This document shows positions 34,886 through 45,768 of a stretch of 64,000 bases of DNA, piece by piece; positions within the stretch are counted from its first letter, which is position 1, and every line of letters starts with the position of its first letter. A program made the position numbers and the translations under genes. The stretch is taken from the NCBI GenBank assembly GCA_933228895.1, contig OW121847.1:48668992-48732991 (forward strand), read 5' to 3'. The notes beneath the pieces were generated by a model. The model was not told where the DNA came from. It did no database searches and saw nothing but the letters and a program-made list of their open reading frames with translations. Source of the stretch: Platycnemis pennipes. Its lineage: Eukaryota; Arthropoda; Insecta; Odonata; Platycnemididae.

Positions 34886-36730
34886 ACCTCAAACCCAAGA
34901 ACTACGTTTATTTCGGATGCTGCAGTCTCAGGTAGGACTTAGTCTAGAAGACAGGTGCAGAATATATGTGTCATGTGTTGAAGTAATGTTAGCGAAGAGG
35001 TCAGTTATAATATTTCCCAGTTCTCTCCGCATGTCATTTACATTCACCCTCCTCTCTACTGCCTTACACTCTCCTCCACTCATTTCATTTCCAAATGAGC
35101 AACAAGAATACGCCACTAGTCGTAGGCACGAAGTCCTCCGACAACATTTTCACACGCGAAACGTCAGATTTTGAAAGCTCATGCCTCTTAATTTTTCTCA
35201 GTACTTAAAAAAAAACAACTCTGGAGAGACTGTTTAATTCTGGGAAGCGGGCAGGTATGAAGTCGGATGCAGCTGCGGCTGAGTGAGAAATTAGGTGATG
35301 AAATATGTCCGTCGTTAAAAGAGCAATTCAAAGAAAACGTCACAATTAAGAGGCACAAAAACAGTGAGTAGAAGCGTGGCTGAAATTAAGTTATTATAAA
35401 CTTTACAATTGACCATCGTGATGTAACTTACAGGGCAAAAGCTCAACCCCCAGTAGACACTTCCAGTACATTCTAGTAGATGCTGAATCTAGTAGACTTT
35501 AATTCGTCACTAACTTCTGAAGATTATTGTTTTGCAGCATATAAGGTGAAGGAATTTTAAATGGCATCAAGCGTAATTTAGCGCTGTGGGTGCGAAAAAC
35601 CCCGTAGAAAACATTCGTGCAACAAATGGAAAGGGTGACAAAGATCTGGTTTAATTAAAATGTAATGTCGCAGCGCTTCAAGACATTTCTCGGAAAGATT
35701 CCGCGTGACATGTCTCCCCACTTAAAAAGCTCGGAGCGCTGCAACGGCGACAAGTGTATGTTCTGTTTTTATTCGACACCGAAAGCATATACTCTCCGCG
35801 AAACAGCCTTTGCATTTGCCGAATGGTCTTGCAGAATATTTCTTTCCTCCTCTAACTTGTCCCCGTTTGTCCTTGAGTCTTGAGTTGGTGGAATGCATAT
35901 AGATACAACTTGAGTATATAAGCATACAAAGGCCGAGATGTTTTCAGCAAAACAGTGGCACATGGAGCAGTGATGTGGGCTGAGGAGCGGGTGGATTGAG
36001 TCGTGCCATAGAGTGTGATGGCAGAAGTAGCAGGAGGAGAGTGGAAGGCGAGAAAGCAGCGACAGAGAAAGCGGAGAAAGACGGCCTTCAGAGCGGTAGG
36101 CGTGTCAAGAAGGAAAAAGGTCTGTCTCAACCGTCCGTTGTTTGATTCAGGGAAGCTGCTTTCTTAAAAGATGATTTGAACGGAACATACGCAACGGAGT
36201 TAGATGAATTTATGTAATTTAGCATTCGTTTAGGTAACCGCAAGTTAAAAACAATGAATTCTAATTTCAAAACGTTACATACACGAGCCACTAGGTGATG
36301 AAATCCTTCCTGAAAATGAGGTTAGCGCCTACGAAATTTAAAAATTGTGGGACCCTTAATCGGTAAACATTCAGCTACTCTCCCATTGGCGGAAAGAGGG
36401 AAACAGACATTCGATTATTAAAACATACGACAGAAACCATTACCATGATATTTTTCATTACCATTATCATGAAACATTCATTACCATGAAAACAAAATCT
36501 TAAAATATTCAGATGCTCCTCAAGTTTCTGTGCCTCTTCTCGTAATAGAAATTCAGTTTAATACCAATGTGTAAAAACCTACTGCTATAACTCAATGACA
36601 GATAAAAAAGGTTAGAAGTTAGATGCGGACAAAAACAATTCAAATAAATACTTGATCGCAGCCTTGACAAATCTGATAGAGGATGGGGAAGGGTTGAAAG
36701 GCCTTGATATCGCTTAAAACTACCGGTGTC
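34886..36730. other. Non-coding stretch
   Basis: No supported gene. The frames at 34917-35174 and 35665-35883 have no domain. A repetitive CATTACCAT patch lies at 36437-36489. Confidence 0.45.
36437..36489 (+). repeat. Degenerate CATTACCAT repeat patch
   Basis: Three imperfect units containing CATTACCAT with ATGAAAC-like spacers occur in 53 bp. Confidence 0.65.
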
Positions 36731-37300
36731 AGCAGGGGTAAAATAGGAGGCAGTGGCGGAATGTCCATTGGGTAAAATAAGAAAAGGGAGGTGAAGGAGA
36801 GAGACACGCACGCACTTGGAGGGGAAAAAAAGAAAGCGCAAAGGAGGGGAAAGGAAAATGAAATGCGTAGATAAGAGTGTCATGGGTATAGGAGGGGAGG
36901 GTGAAATAGGGCTGTGGAGAAGTTTGGAGGCGATGGGTGTCGGAGACGGGAAGGGGGGAATGGAATGTCGTTTTCACCGAACAGAGAGAGAGAGAGAGAC
37001 GCCGAGATGGGATCGGGACTTGCCCCGATTGGGCATCCGAGGCTCTCCACCCTCCCCCACCCGCGCGGATACGACGAACCCACCCCGGAGGCGGCCTGCC
37101 CAGCGTCCGAATTAAGACGCCATCCCTGGCTGTCACCTATACGAGCCGAATAATGATCTCAATGACCTTCCGTTTTCGTGGCCAAAGAAATTAAGGCGAC
37201 GGGAGTGATGGTTGCTAACTGAAGCGAGAAAGGAAAAGGACAAGCAGAGCAAGGAAGGAGGGTGAGACAAGAGATAGAGAATTGAGGAAGAGAGGGAAGT
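36731..37300. other. Purine-rich island with GA repeat
   Basis: G and A dominate the + strand, with a (GA)n run at about 36983-36999 and a CpG-richer centre at 37020-37110. Chance frames occur on both strands. Confidence 0.5.
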
Positions 37301-39270
37301 GAAAAAGAACATCTGGAGATAATTTCTTGGTATTTTTCAGCTATGAATTCTTTTTCTTTAAATAAATTTCCGCAAGGTTGTGGCTAAAACAATGGAGAAG
37401 TGATAAGGGGAGAAAACTAATTTTTGCGGCAGCTTTTAATGTATCAGCGTTCCTCGGCTCTTAGAAATTAATTACCATGCCAGGGCACTTTATGCCATTG
37501 TGTGTTACATTTCACGTGCCCCCCAGCATGTGTAACATAGCGCGGTAAATATTTAAAGTCTGATCAAAATTCTTGATGCAGGCTTCCAAATTTCGAAATT
37601 ATAACTTCTAGTAAGACTTTTCGGGTGTTTTTCATTCAGTTCAACGAATACAGATATGTATTTTTCAAAAACGTTTGGGTAATGTATACCTACCGTTAAC
37701 GATAGAATGGAGAGAATATGGACCAGTACGAATAGAACCACATTAAAAATACTACGGAAGACGTTTCATTCATGCAATTGAGGCCATTTTGAAAAGGAAG
37801 AGTGATTAAGAATAGCCATTCAATATGATTTAACCAGTATTCTAGGCATAATTGCAAATCGAGATTGATACTTGATGATTTCCTTGAATATTTCAAACTT
37901 ATTGTGCATTACTATGTAAAACTGAAATAAACCATGATCCTAGTACTTGTAGACAGATAAGAAAAAAACAACTAGGTACCATGGAAATTAAAATAAAAAT
38001 GTTTCAAAATTGATGGAATGCAGGATTTCTATTGCTTTAAAGCAACTCAATTCCCGAATTTGAGTTCACCCACTATACAAGTAGGTACTATGTAATGACG
38101 GCTGTGACTAATGTTAGAGTGATTGAAAAACTTAACCGTTATATTAACAGCAATCAATATCAGATTTAGCATTCGAAATATTATTTGAGATAATGCCGAA
38201 TGAGTGAGATAAGCATTAAAAGTTTATATTTTGTAATATTTATTTAAATGATAGGCTAAAATGCTACGATTTGATTCGTAGGGGTAACGAGTGAACCGAC
38301 CAATGTCGCATCGCGATATTATTGAAAATCGACGTTAAAATTAAATATTCTAAGGCAAAACATATACCTACGCGCCGGTCTTCACATCTATTATAACAGA
38401 TAAAGCAAAACGAAAATAATAGATTACCTACTTTATACCATTAAAGCAATGGAGAGGTCATAGTTTGACTCTGTGACGTTCATTATTAGGACAGCACGAT
38501 TTATAGTAGTGAATATCATGAAGTTTACTTGCTTTCATAAGGTGTACCGACGCCGTAGTGACACTAATAGAGAAGCATTATGTCCTTCCAAACCCAACTT
38601 AAAATTTAAATGAGGAGAGAAATAATCCAAGGGTTAGTTACTCCATTTTCCTGGGGGACATGAAAATCATTAAGCTAACCACGGAGCGAGAAATAGCCGG
38701 AGAGGAGAGATCGCGTAACTGCGGGAGCAAAGTTTGGTCTTCAAAGATGAATCTGAGTGGGCCATTGTGGGTGGCGATGACCACATTAACGATTGCGCAA
38801 CAAAGGATGCTCGCAAAAGAGGGTGGGCAGAAGGGAAAAGTTCCAGTGACAACGCTAACTCGTGTTAAGTCGCGTCAGGAGGAAGACCACGGACAACTTA
38901 CCCGTGGGTCGGCTACGCGCAACCGCCCAAAACATCATCCACTCCCCTCTGCTGTAATATCCTCGGATAGGAGTGGGAGCCCAAGAGAACACAATGGATA
39001 ACGGTAGCGAGCATTTACACATAGTGGGCCACTACCCGAAGCATTAAAACAAACGTTTCGTAACCGGACTCTGCGGTGGTTCTGGGAGGAATAATAGGAG
39101 CATTTATTTTAATCACACGTGATTGCAGGGTATCGTTTCAAGGAATTCATGATTACGAAATAAATAAATAACATCACCATAAGACAAATTTGCAGGGTTT
39201 ATCTTGAGAAAAATTACTAATTATCCTTTGTTAAATAAACCAAAGGTTTATTGCTATACTATACTATAGT
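37301..39270. other. AT-rich non-coding stretch
   Basis: A 113-codon frame opens with ATG at 38660 (to 39001). It is basic, with no domain, signal or membrane segment. I cannot support it as a gene. Nothing else was recognised. Confidence 0.4.
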
Positions 39271-39520
39271 TCTACATCTACATAATACCCTGCAAGCCAC
39301 CACAAGGGTGTGTGGCAGGGGGTGATTGCTCACCAAACATGCACTACATATCATGCATAAAAAAGGAATAGTATTAATATAGTAGTCAGAACTACACTAT
39401 TTAAAAAAGATAGAAATTGCAAAGAAAACATGCAAAAACATTCTGTTAGTAGGGTTAGCTTTAAGTACTCATACCAACATGCAGCTACCAATGCTATTCA
39501 TTGCTACTCTCCGATAGGAA
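39271..39520 (-). mobile_element. LINE 3' UTR copy, nearly identical to the 45.5-kb copy
   Basis: On the minus strand this reads from the last eight or so codons of the LINE ORF through its stop and the entire 3' UTR to the GTAGATGTAGA tail. By eye it is about 95% identical to 45500-45768. It is the closest relative in the window and suggests fairly recent activity of this LINE lineage. Confidence 0.9.
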
Positions 39521-40204
39521 ATCATCCGATAGTTTAAGCATAGTAAGCAATTTACACTAAGCTATTCTTATCACGAAATGAAAATTACCACTTTTTGGAC
39601 GCCAATGCTCTGTAGAAACAAATTAGTTCCTTCAATTTAATATTTAATCCCCATTCCTTTAAAGACCGCAGTTCGCGAATTTATTTAGCGTCGTATTGAT
39701 GCGGATATATTGCTCAATTACCTTCAATAAAAGTTGGAGGTATTCCGGGCAAAATAGTTCCAATAAAAATTTAATGGTAGCCCATAAAAGTTGACAAGGT
39801 CCAAGCAGGGAGTCAATCTTCTAAATTTGGTTGATATCGTTACATTTGGCTCAAGGATTTAGTTTATTATGAGGTGAAAGCGTGCAAGTTATTAAAAGGG
39901 AGTGGCGAGCTTCAGAAACCTTTCCAGAAAATAACTGCACGCACACGATACACGTTTTTATTGGGGACTGAAAAGATTCATTCTATGTTAATTTGGTTTC
40001 TTGTGGATTATATGAGGCAAATTCAAATAAGGATGTCGATCATTTTGCTCCGTAATCATTATTCTCTTTGACGCTGCAATTAATTTGGCTCTCACACTAT
40101 AAAAACAAATCCAATCGTTTATATGTCATTATAGGTACCAATATCAGATTTCTGCTGATAATGGTAGGTTCTTTACTAGATCCTGACTCATCACTGACTT
40201 CCTC
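39521..40204. other. AT-rich non-coding stretch
   Basis: Nothing assignable was found. Confidence 0.45.
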
Positions 40205-40375
40205 TTGGCCACATGGCACTGCCGACCACGGTAGACAGGTCGGTAACGCGCTGTCCTGACCACTCAAAGGCTCGAATCCCGCCCAGGGCATTGTATTTGG
40301 CCTAGGATTACGATTTAATAGTTAAACGGTGCGATATAGGTATTCTTAGCAATTGGATCACACAAAATCCAATTA
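40205..40375 (+). mobile_element. tRNA-derived SINE-like element, family 2 copy 2
   Basis: The head has an A-box-like GACAGGTCGGTAACGCG (40234-40250) and a B box GGCTCGAATCCCGC (40269-40282), with CTGTCCTGACCAC between them. The body continues with CAGGG, CCTAGGATTA and AACGGTGCGATATA, matching 34782-34885. The A box deviates from a functional tRNA, so a SINE is the better reading. Confidence 0.78.
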
Positions 40376-41029
40376 CTACTATTAGTACCAACCTACTCTT
40401 TAAGGTCGCTTCCATTACTTCCATTGCTCACGTTCACATTATACATCTTATAAATACTGAATATGTTATAAATATTACTCCACGTTATTTTTTATTCCTA
40501 TTATTCCACTCACTCTCTTACGCATCATTTCCCCCTCAATGGTCGCTTTCAAGAGCTCACAGCCCTCAGTACGTCGTCAATTATTCAGCCTCCTTCGAAT
40601 TTCTCCCAAAAATGTACGTCTCACACCACACCTATTATTTCTGCGGTTATCTTCTTCTCTACCCAGTCTTTAATCCACATTTCCCTCCCGAAAATTCACA
40701 TGCAGGAAGCCCCCAACTTACTCTCCTCCTCCTACATTGAAAACTAAGTTTCGCATATTCCACGACGCCAAATTTAATATTTATTTGCTAGCAAATTACT
40801 CACGTTTTTGTTAGCGTCCTAACGTGAAGGCGCCCAGAAAGAACGAAAAAGACCTTAAGTGAAATGAATGAAATAAGTCTGAAAATACATTGGTTTTCCT
40901 AAACGATGCGGCGATGTGAATGAGTTTCGATTTTCCGACGACACAATACGCTGTAAGTTCAGCAAAGTGAACTTGCCAAAGGAGGACACAACGGAGACTG
41001 GATGAACACGAAAATGAGCTGCTTCGACG
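40376..41029. other. AT-rich non-coding stretch
   Basis: Nothing assignable was found. Confidence 0.45.
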
Positions 41030-41261
41030 TCGGGTGAGGAGATGGCTCATTTTTTCCTAAAAAAATCAATCTCCTTTCCGTCGTCACGCCTTCGCGAAGG
41101 CGTCACGAAAAAAACAGCACCCATCGCTTCGCCTGATTGCTGCAAAGGAGAGAGGGCCGCAGGCCGTTCGAGGCGCGGCCGGGGGCGAATCCGCCAGTGG
41201 CTGAGACCAACGGTATTTTCTTTCCCAAACGACGACAGACGGCCGGAGCGGCGATCCGTGC

Positions 41262-41269
41262 ACGACAAG
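41262..41269. repeat. Target-site duplication, left
   Basis: ACGACAAG directly precedes the left end of the fold-back element and is repeated perfectly at 41854-41861. Confidence 0.9.
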
Positions 41270-41853
41270 CAGGGATGTGACTCGAAATGGCATTTTACGT
41301 TTCGTGCCGTACCTGGGAGGCACCCGAACTCGGAGTCCGAGCCTCGGCGTTGAACGAGACCCAACCCTTCACCACGGGTGGTTTATAGCACCAACTGACC
41401 TGTCACACTATAGTTTATAACTTCTTAAAGTTAAACATAAATCAAAAAGCTGTGTTCGTCTTTGCGTTGCACTAGTCACGCTGATGAAAATGGTTTTTTC
41501 GTCGAAGTCATACGGTAGATATTAAGCAATTTACATGCTTTGGTAATTTAATGTATGTACATTAAACTGGCTTGGTTTACTAATGCACGTAAAATGGTTA
41601 ATATATATCGTATAACTATGTTTAAAAAACCATTTTCATCAACGTGAATAGTACAACACAAAGATGAACATAACTGTGCGATTTATGTTTAACTTTAAGA
41701 AGTTATAAACTATAGTGTGACAGGTCAGTTGGTGCTATAAACCTCCGGCAGTGAAGGGTTTGGTCTCATTCAAAGCCGAGGCTTGGACTCCAAGTTCGGG
41801 TGCCTCCCAGGTACGGCACGAAACGTAAAGTGCCTTTCCGGGTCACATCCCTG
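41270..41853. mobile_element. hAT-type fold-back element (584 bp, long inverted arms)
   Basis: Two inverted arms, 41270-41499 and 41624-41853, are 230 bp each and about 90% identical by hand. They enclose a 124-bp loop. Both ends start CAGGGATGTGAC, and the element is bounded by a perfect 8-bp duplication, ACGACAAG. CAGGG ends with 8-bp duplications are typical of hAT transposons. Within the arms a 64-bp block (41380-41443 and its mirror) is fully identical. The loop holds a near-palindrome with TTTAATGTA and TACATTAAA arms. No transposase is encoded. Open frames that enter each arm translate to the same FTFRAVPGRHPN peptide only because the arms are mirror copies. Confidence 0.93.
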
Positions 41854-41861
41854 ACGACAAG
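41854..41861. repeat. Target-site duplication, right
   Basis: ACGACAAG directly follows the right end of the fold-back element, identical to 41262-41269. Confidence 0.9.
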
Positions 41862-42060
41862 TGATGCACGCGCAGTTCCTTGAGAGAAGTGCGGCGGTAG
41901 GGCAAAGGTAGAGGGGAAGAGTGAGGGGAGGGGGCTGGAATTTCTTTAAAGGCCAAGGAATCGAACAGAAAGGAGAGCCCGTGATCGCGTGCATTGGGCG
42001 GCGCGGCGGTCCTCGCTCGTCTGGATAAGCGGAGGAGGTGAAGGACAAATGCCTATCAGG

Positions 42061-44314
42061 CAGCTGTCTGTTCTTTAGCGGTAGCGATCACTCGCGGCAC
42101 ATGCAAAACTGGTACCCGGATTTGAACGTTCACTCCGGTGAAAAATCTGGGCGGAGCTTTATTGCATAAGCCTGATTCCAACAGGTCGTTAACTCGAAGG
42201 AAAGGTGGGACGGTCAAAATAATGAGAGAATCTCTCAGGCATTCTGTTCTAAATCAATTCCAAGGTTTATTTGGTACTTCAAACTCATACACGTCGTAAT
42301 ATGTACCTCCAGAGGCGTTCCAAGATGTTCTGGAGCTCTTGGTACAAAAACTCAATTCATGGACTCACTCATAAATTGCCCATTGGGAGTTATTTTTTTG
42401 GAAATGGCGTCAAAAATAACATATGGCAATATGATCTTGTCTTGGATGTGCGGCATAACATATTATTTTACTTATGCATAAAATTTTTATAATTTCACGA
42501 AGAATCATAAAATGTCGAACAGCTTTGAAAAAAAGAGGCTTAAACGTATTCTTAAATGAGTTACTATCCCGGCACCCTCTGGTTCATAGATTAGGTCTCT
42601 TTTCGTTCGGTTATCTGAGAAAATATATATTGCTTAAAAAGGCTAAGCTGATCATGAAATACAAGCGGAATGATACAATTTTCTCTATTTCTCTGCGCAG
42701 CCACAAGAGCAACTTTCATCTACGAGGTAGGATATTAAAAACTAATCTATATTCTCACCAATTTAATTCGTTTCCTTTTTCAATAGGTAATTCAATATTT
42801 AAGAAACAGTTTCATTGCAGAAAGGTCAAGATGCTTCTTAACTGAATCATAAGTTATATTTTTTGAATATTGAATCTCTTGAAAATAGCGTAAATGCAAA
42901 ACCAATATGCTATGAATAAGTCCACGATGGTCGTTTTCATTTGCCCATTCGTTTTAGCCTCTCGAAGAGAACACAGTGGCTTTCCAATGAATTCTAGCGC
43001 AGCCGGTTACAAGAGAAAAGTTTGATCGGGGCAATTGCGCAATAATGGGTGTGACAAGCGAAAGCAAATGATTTGCCCAAAGGTTTATTGGACAAGAAGG
43101 GGAAACAACTAGTCACAATTGTTGGGAAAAAGAGAAGCAAAGGAATCTAGAACAAAACGTTGATCAAGCACTAGGATTAGCCTGGGGCCAGCGTTACTTG
43201 CACTTTATGTGACACAACGTTTTGTAAAAGTACTGCGAGAATACAACCAGGCCAGAGAAAAAGCGAATGGACACCATAAATAAAACGTAACATAAACTAA
43301 AGTTGACAGTTACACGAGGACTCGTACTTTGCACCGCAAGAGTCTTCCTTATTTGCTCTGTTTTAACGGTATTCGAATGGCTATTTTCCAATGAGCCGCG
43401 CAAAACGAGAGCTAATGGCCAGCTTCTCACCTATGAGCTCGATTATCACTCATAAACTTACCACCTATGGCCATCATGTCCTGAAAGAAGAGCTGTGCAT
43501 CCCTAAAAATGTAAAGAAGAGTGGACACCGTACCAAATAGAAAAAGGTGTCATTAAGTCGTAAGTTGATGATTACGGTTAAATAAATAATGGAAAATCGC
43601 CATGCTAATTAAGGTTCTGCGAGGAAAAATAAACCATAAGCAACTTATGTCGCGGTCATCCTAGGTGTGGTAGATAATGAATTGATATTTAGTCATATTC
43701 AAGGAGGCGAACAATCTCTAAAATATTATGTATTTGCTTGGGCTTTCAGAATATTGTGAACAGGTAGAAAGGTGAGCTATGAACACTCGTATCATGCAAA
43801 GTAAGCTGCTTACCTTAAGTAAGAGAATATACACACGACCCCGTAACCTTGATTCCTCCCAGATTAGAGAGGTTGGACGGTAATGTTGTGTGGGCCGTGA
43901 AGTACATGACAAGGTAAGCCATGCACAGGCGGGCTTAGTGATTGTTCAAGGGAAGACCGGGCGGTACGGCCGAGCGTGGGAGGTTGAGTCTTTGTGTGAG
44001 TGACTCGAGATAACTGTAAACCAAGACGGCGGCATGTCTACGGAGGCTGGCTCCAATAGGGCCATCGTAGGACCTGCATTTCTCTCTTTCGAAGTCGCCC
44101 TTTCCACGGACTAGTTCCCCACACCTTCGGCACGTGGCATTCCTTATCTTGAAGGCGCGGGCTCGATCGGAGAATTGAGTATCGGCGGGAGAGGGTGAAT
44201 TACGACCAAGATGGAGAAATTAGCAACCCAAAGAGAGTGAGTGAGCCATTTTTCAGCAGTAATGGAAAGGAGTGGAAATAAATGGATTCGTTGTCCCCAC
44301 ATTGGATTCACACT
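42061..44314. other. Non-coding stretch
   Basis: No supported gene. The minus strand near 42113-42135 shows GTTCAAATCCGGGTACCA, tRNA-like at first sight but without a matching T-stem. The frame at 42474-42845 (123 codons) is basic and lacks a domain. Confidence 0.45.
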
Positions 44315-44322
44315 AACAGTCG
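44315..44322. repeat. Target-site duplication, left
   Basis: AACAGTCG flanks the left end of the miniature element and is repeated perfectly at 44602-44609. Confidence 0.88.
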
Positions 44323-44601
44323 CAGGGGCGTCGGAACTATTTTCGCTGGGAGGGGCCAACCTGAAAAGGGCCCGGCTCCTATGAAAAGGGCCCGCATTTT
44401 TTGCGGATAGGAGAGGGTAGAGACTAGAATTTCGCTAAAAGTGCATATGAAGGTGGTAGAATATGCGTCTGAAGGGAAAAGACAAGCTGGAAACAAGTGA
44501 AGTTTAATTTTTTTTAATGAAGACTCATTTCTCAAGGGCCCGGGGCAAATTTTGGGGGGGGGGGGGGGATGCCCCCCTGCCACCCACTTCCGACGCTGCT
44601 G
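44323..44601. mobile_element. hAT-type miniature element (279 bp)
   Basis: The terminal repeats are CAGGGGCGTCGGAACT on the left and, reversed, CAGCAGCGTCGGAAGT on the right. A perfect 8-bp duplication AACAGTCG flanks them. The interior carries three AAGGGCCCG motifs and a G run facing CCCCCC near the right end, like the element at 22424. No transposase is present. It lies just upstream of the truncated LINE, so the two insertions are adjacent. Confidence 0.88.
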
Positions 44602-44609
44602 AACAGTCG
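44602..44609. repeat. Target-site duplication, right
   Basis: AACAGTCG, identical to 44315-44322. Confidence 0.88.
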
Positions 44610-44753
44610 CGTACTTCAGTGCACTTAACAGCAACCAAAGGTTTTCCGATGGAAAAAACATGAGGAATATCATGCGTGCTGGAAGAATACGCGATAATTT
44701 TCGGAATAGCTTAAGCAAGTCGGCTCCATATCGTCTGAAAAATCATTACCTCA

Positions 44754-45536
44754 AGCTTCGTCTATTTGCCGATGACGCAGTTGTGTACAGGGAAATTCTA
44801 AGCCCAAACGATAAGCAATATTTAAATGATGACCTACAAGCAATCGAAAATTGGTGTGATACATGGCAGTTAGAATTAAATTTTAAAAAATGTGTAGTAA
44901 TGAATTTTTGGAAAAAAGAATAATTCTCCTCCAAGCACATACAAAATAAGTAATAATGAAATAACAAACGTGGAATCCATTAAATATCTTGGAATAAGAC
45001 TGACACATGATCTTTCCTGGGGTAAACATATACGTGAAATAATGGGTCAAGCTAATCGTAAACTGGGTTTCATCAAAAGAGTATTGGGTAAATGTGACGA
45101 TCATGTACGAGAAATCAGCTACTTTTCCCTTGTTAGACCTCATTTGGAATATGCTGCCAGTGTATGGGATCCCTACGAAATCGGTCTAAGTAATGAACTT
45201 GAACGTGTGCAGCGAAGATCGGCAAGATTTGTAAAGGGACGATACGATAATTATGTTAGCGTAACCAGTCTATTAAATGAATTGAAATGGGAATCATTGT
45301 CAGATCGCAGGTTGAAATTTAGACTTAATCTCTTAAACAAATTCCAAGGCAATATTTTCAGTGATGAAGTTAAAAATATTTTGCGAACCCCAACTTACTA
45401 TGGCAGACTGGACCATATTCATAAAATTAGAGAAATTGATTGCCGAACTGATAGATTCAAAATGTCCTTTTTCCCTCGAACAATTAGAGATACGAATAAC
45501 GGTCAATATGTCCTATCAGAGAGTAGCAATGAATAG
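44754..45536 (+). pseudogene. Reverse transcriptase, C-terminal fragment, frameshifted
   Basis: The first segment contains LRLFADDAVVYREI, with the catalytic A/DD motif at 44768-44776, then the ENWCDTWQLELNFKKC region typical of LINE polymerases. The frame ends at TAA 44921-44923. The continuation resumes in another phase at 44922, so a single extra base in the T or A runs at about 44905-44917 is the simplest explanation. The second segment runs to 45536 and includes YLGIRLTHDLSWGKHI, SLVRPHLEYAASVWDPY, ERVQRRSARFVKGRY and a C-terminal SFFPRTIRD. It is otherwise open, so decay is recent. Missing N-terminal domains make it non-functional. Confidence 0.92.
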
Positions 45537-45768
45537 CATTGGTAGCTGCATGTTGGTATGAGTACTTAAAGCTAACCCTACTAACAGAATGTTTTTGCAT
45601 GTTTGCTTAGCAATTTGTATCTTTTTTTTTAAATAGTGTTGTTCTGACTACTATATTAATACTATTCCTTTTTAATGCATGATATGTAGTGCATGTTTGG
45701 TGAGAGGTCACCCCCTGCCACACACCCTCGTGGTGGCTTGCAGGGTATTATGTAGATGTAGATGTACA
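45537..45768 (+). other. LINE 3' UTR, reference copy for the window
   Basis: The UTR runs from the LINE stop to the GTAGAT tail. Conserved blocks are GGTAGCTGCATGTTGGTAT, AAGCTAACC, a T run, TGACTACTATATTAATAC, GTAGTGCATGTTTGGTGAG, CACCCCCTGCCACACACC and GGTGGCTTGCAGGGTATTA. These blocks recur in all or some of the five other copies, which suggests they matter for recognition by the LINE reverse transcriptase (inference). Confidence 0.85.

Larger units (their letters stand above)
41030..42060. other. CpG-rich island split by a fold-back element
   Basis: GC- and CpG-rich sequence lies on both sides of the hAT-type element (41030-41269 and 41854-42060). Removing the element and one target copy would leave a continuous island of about 440 bp. 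It may be a promoter region into which the element inserted. Confidence 0.45.
44730..45768 (+). mobile_element. 5'-truncated non-LTR retrotransposon (LINE), Jockey/CR1 type
   Basis: The element holds the C-terminal half of a reverse-transcriptase ORF, its stop, and a 230-bp 3' UTR ending in a GTAGATGTAGAT tail at about 45752-45766. Everything 5' of the catalytic FADD region is gone, including the endonuclease, as expected from incomplete target-primed reverse transcription. The exact 5' junction is not sharp; homology is clear from about 44754. Five other copies of the 3' UTR lie in this window, making this LINE the most frequent repeat seen here. Confidence 0.92.

Noticed and set aside
36751..36770. 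CAGTGGCGGAATGTCC, resembling a hAT end
   Set aside because: No matching inverted end or 8-bp duplication was found nearby.
38660..39001. 113-codon frame from ATG
   Set aside because: No domain, signal, or splice or expression context was found; the length is within chance for a GC-richer patch.
41042..42048. Two frames sharing the peptide FTFRAVPGRHPN
   Set aside because: The shared peptide comes from the inverted arms of the fold-back element, not from related genes.
42106..42140. tRNA-like GTTCAAATCCGGGTACCA on the minus strand
   Set aside because: The T-stem does not pair in the tRNA layout and no A box or acceptor stem was found.
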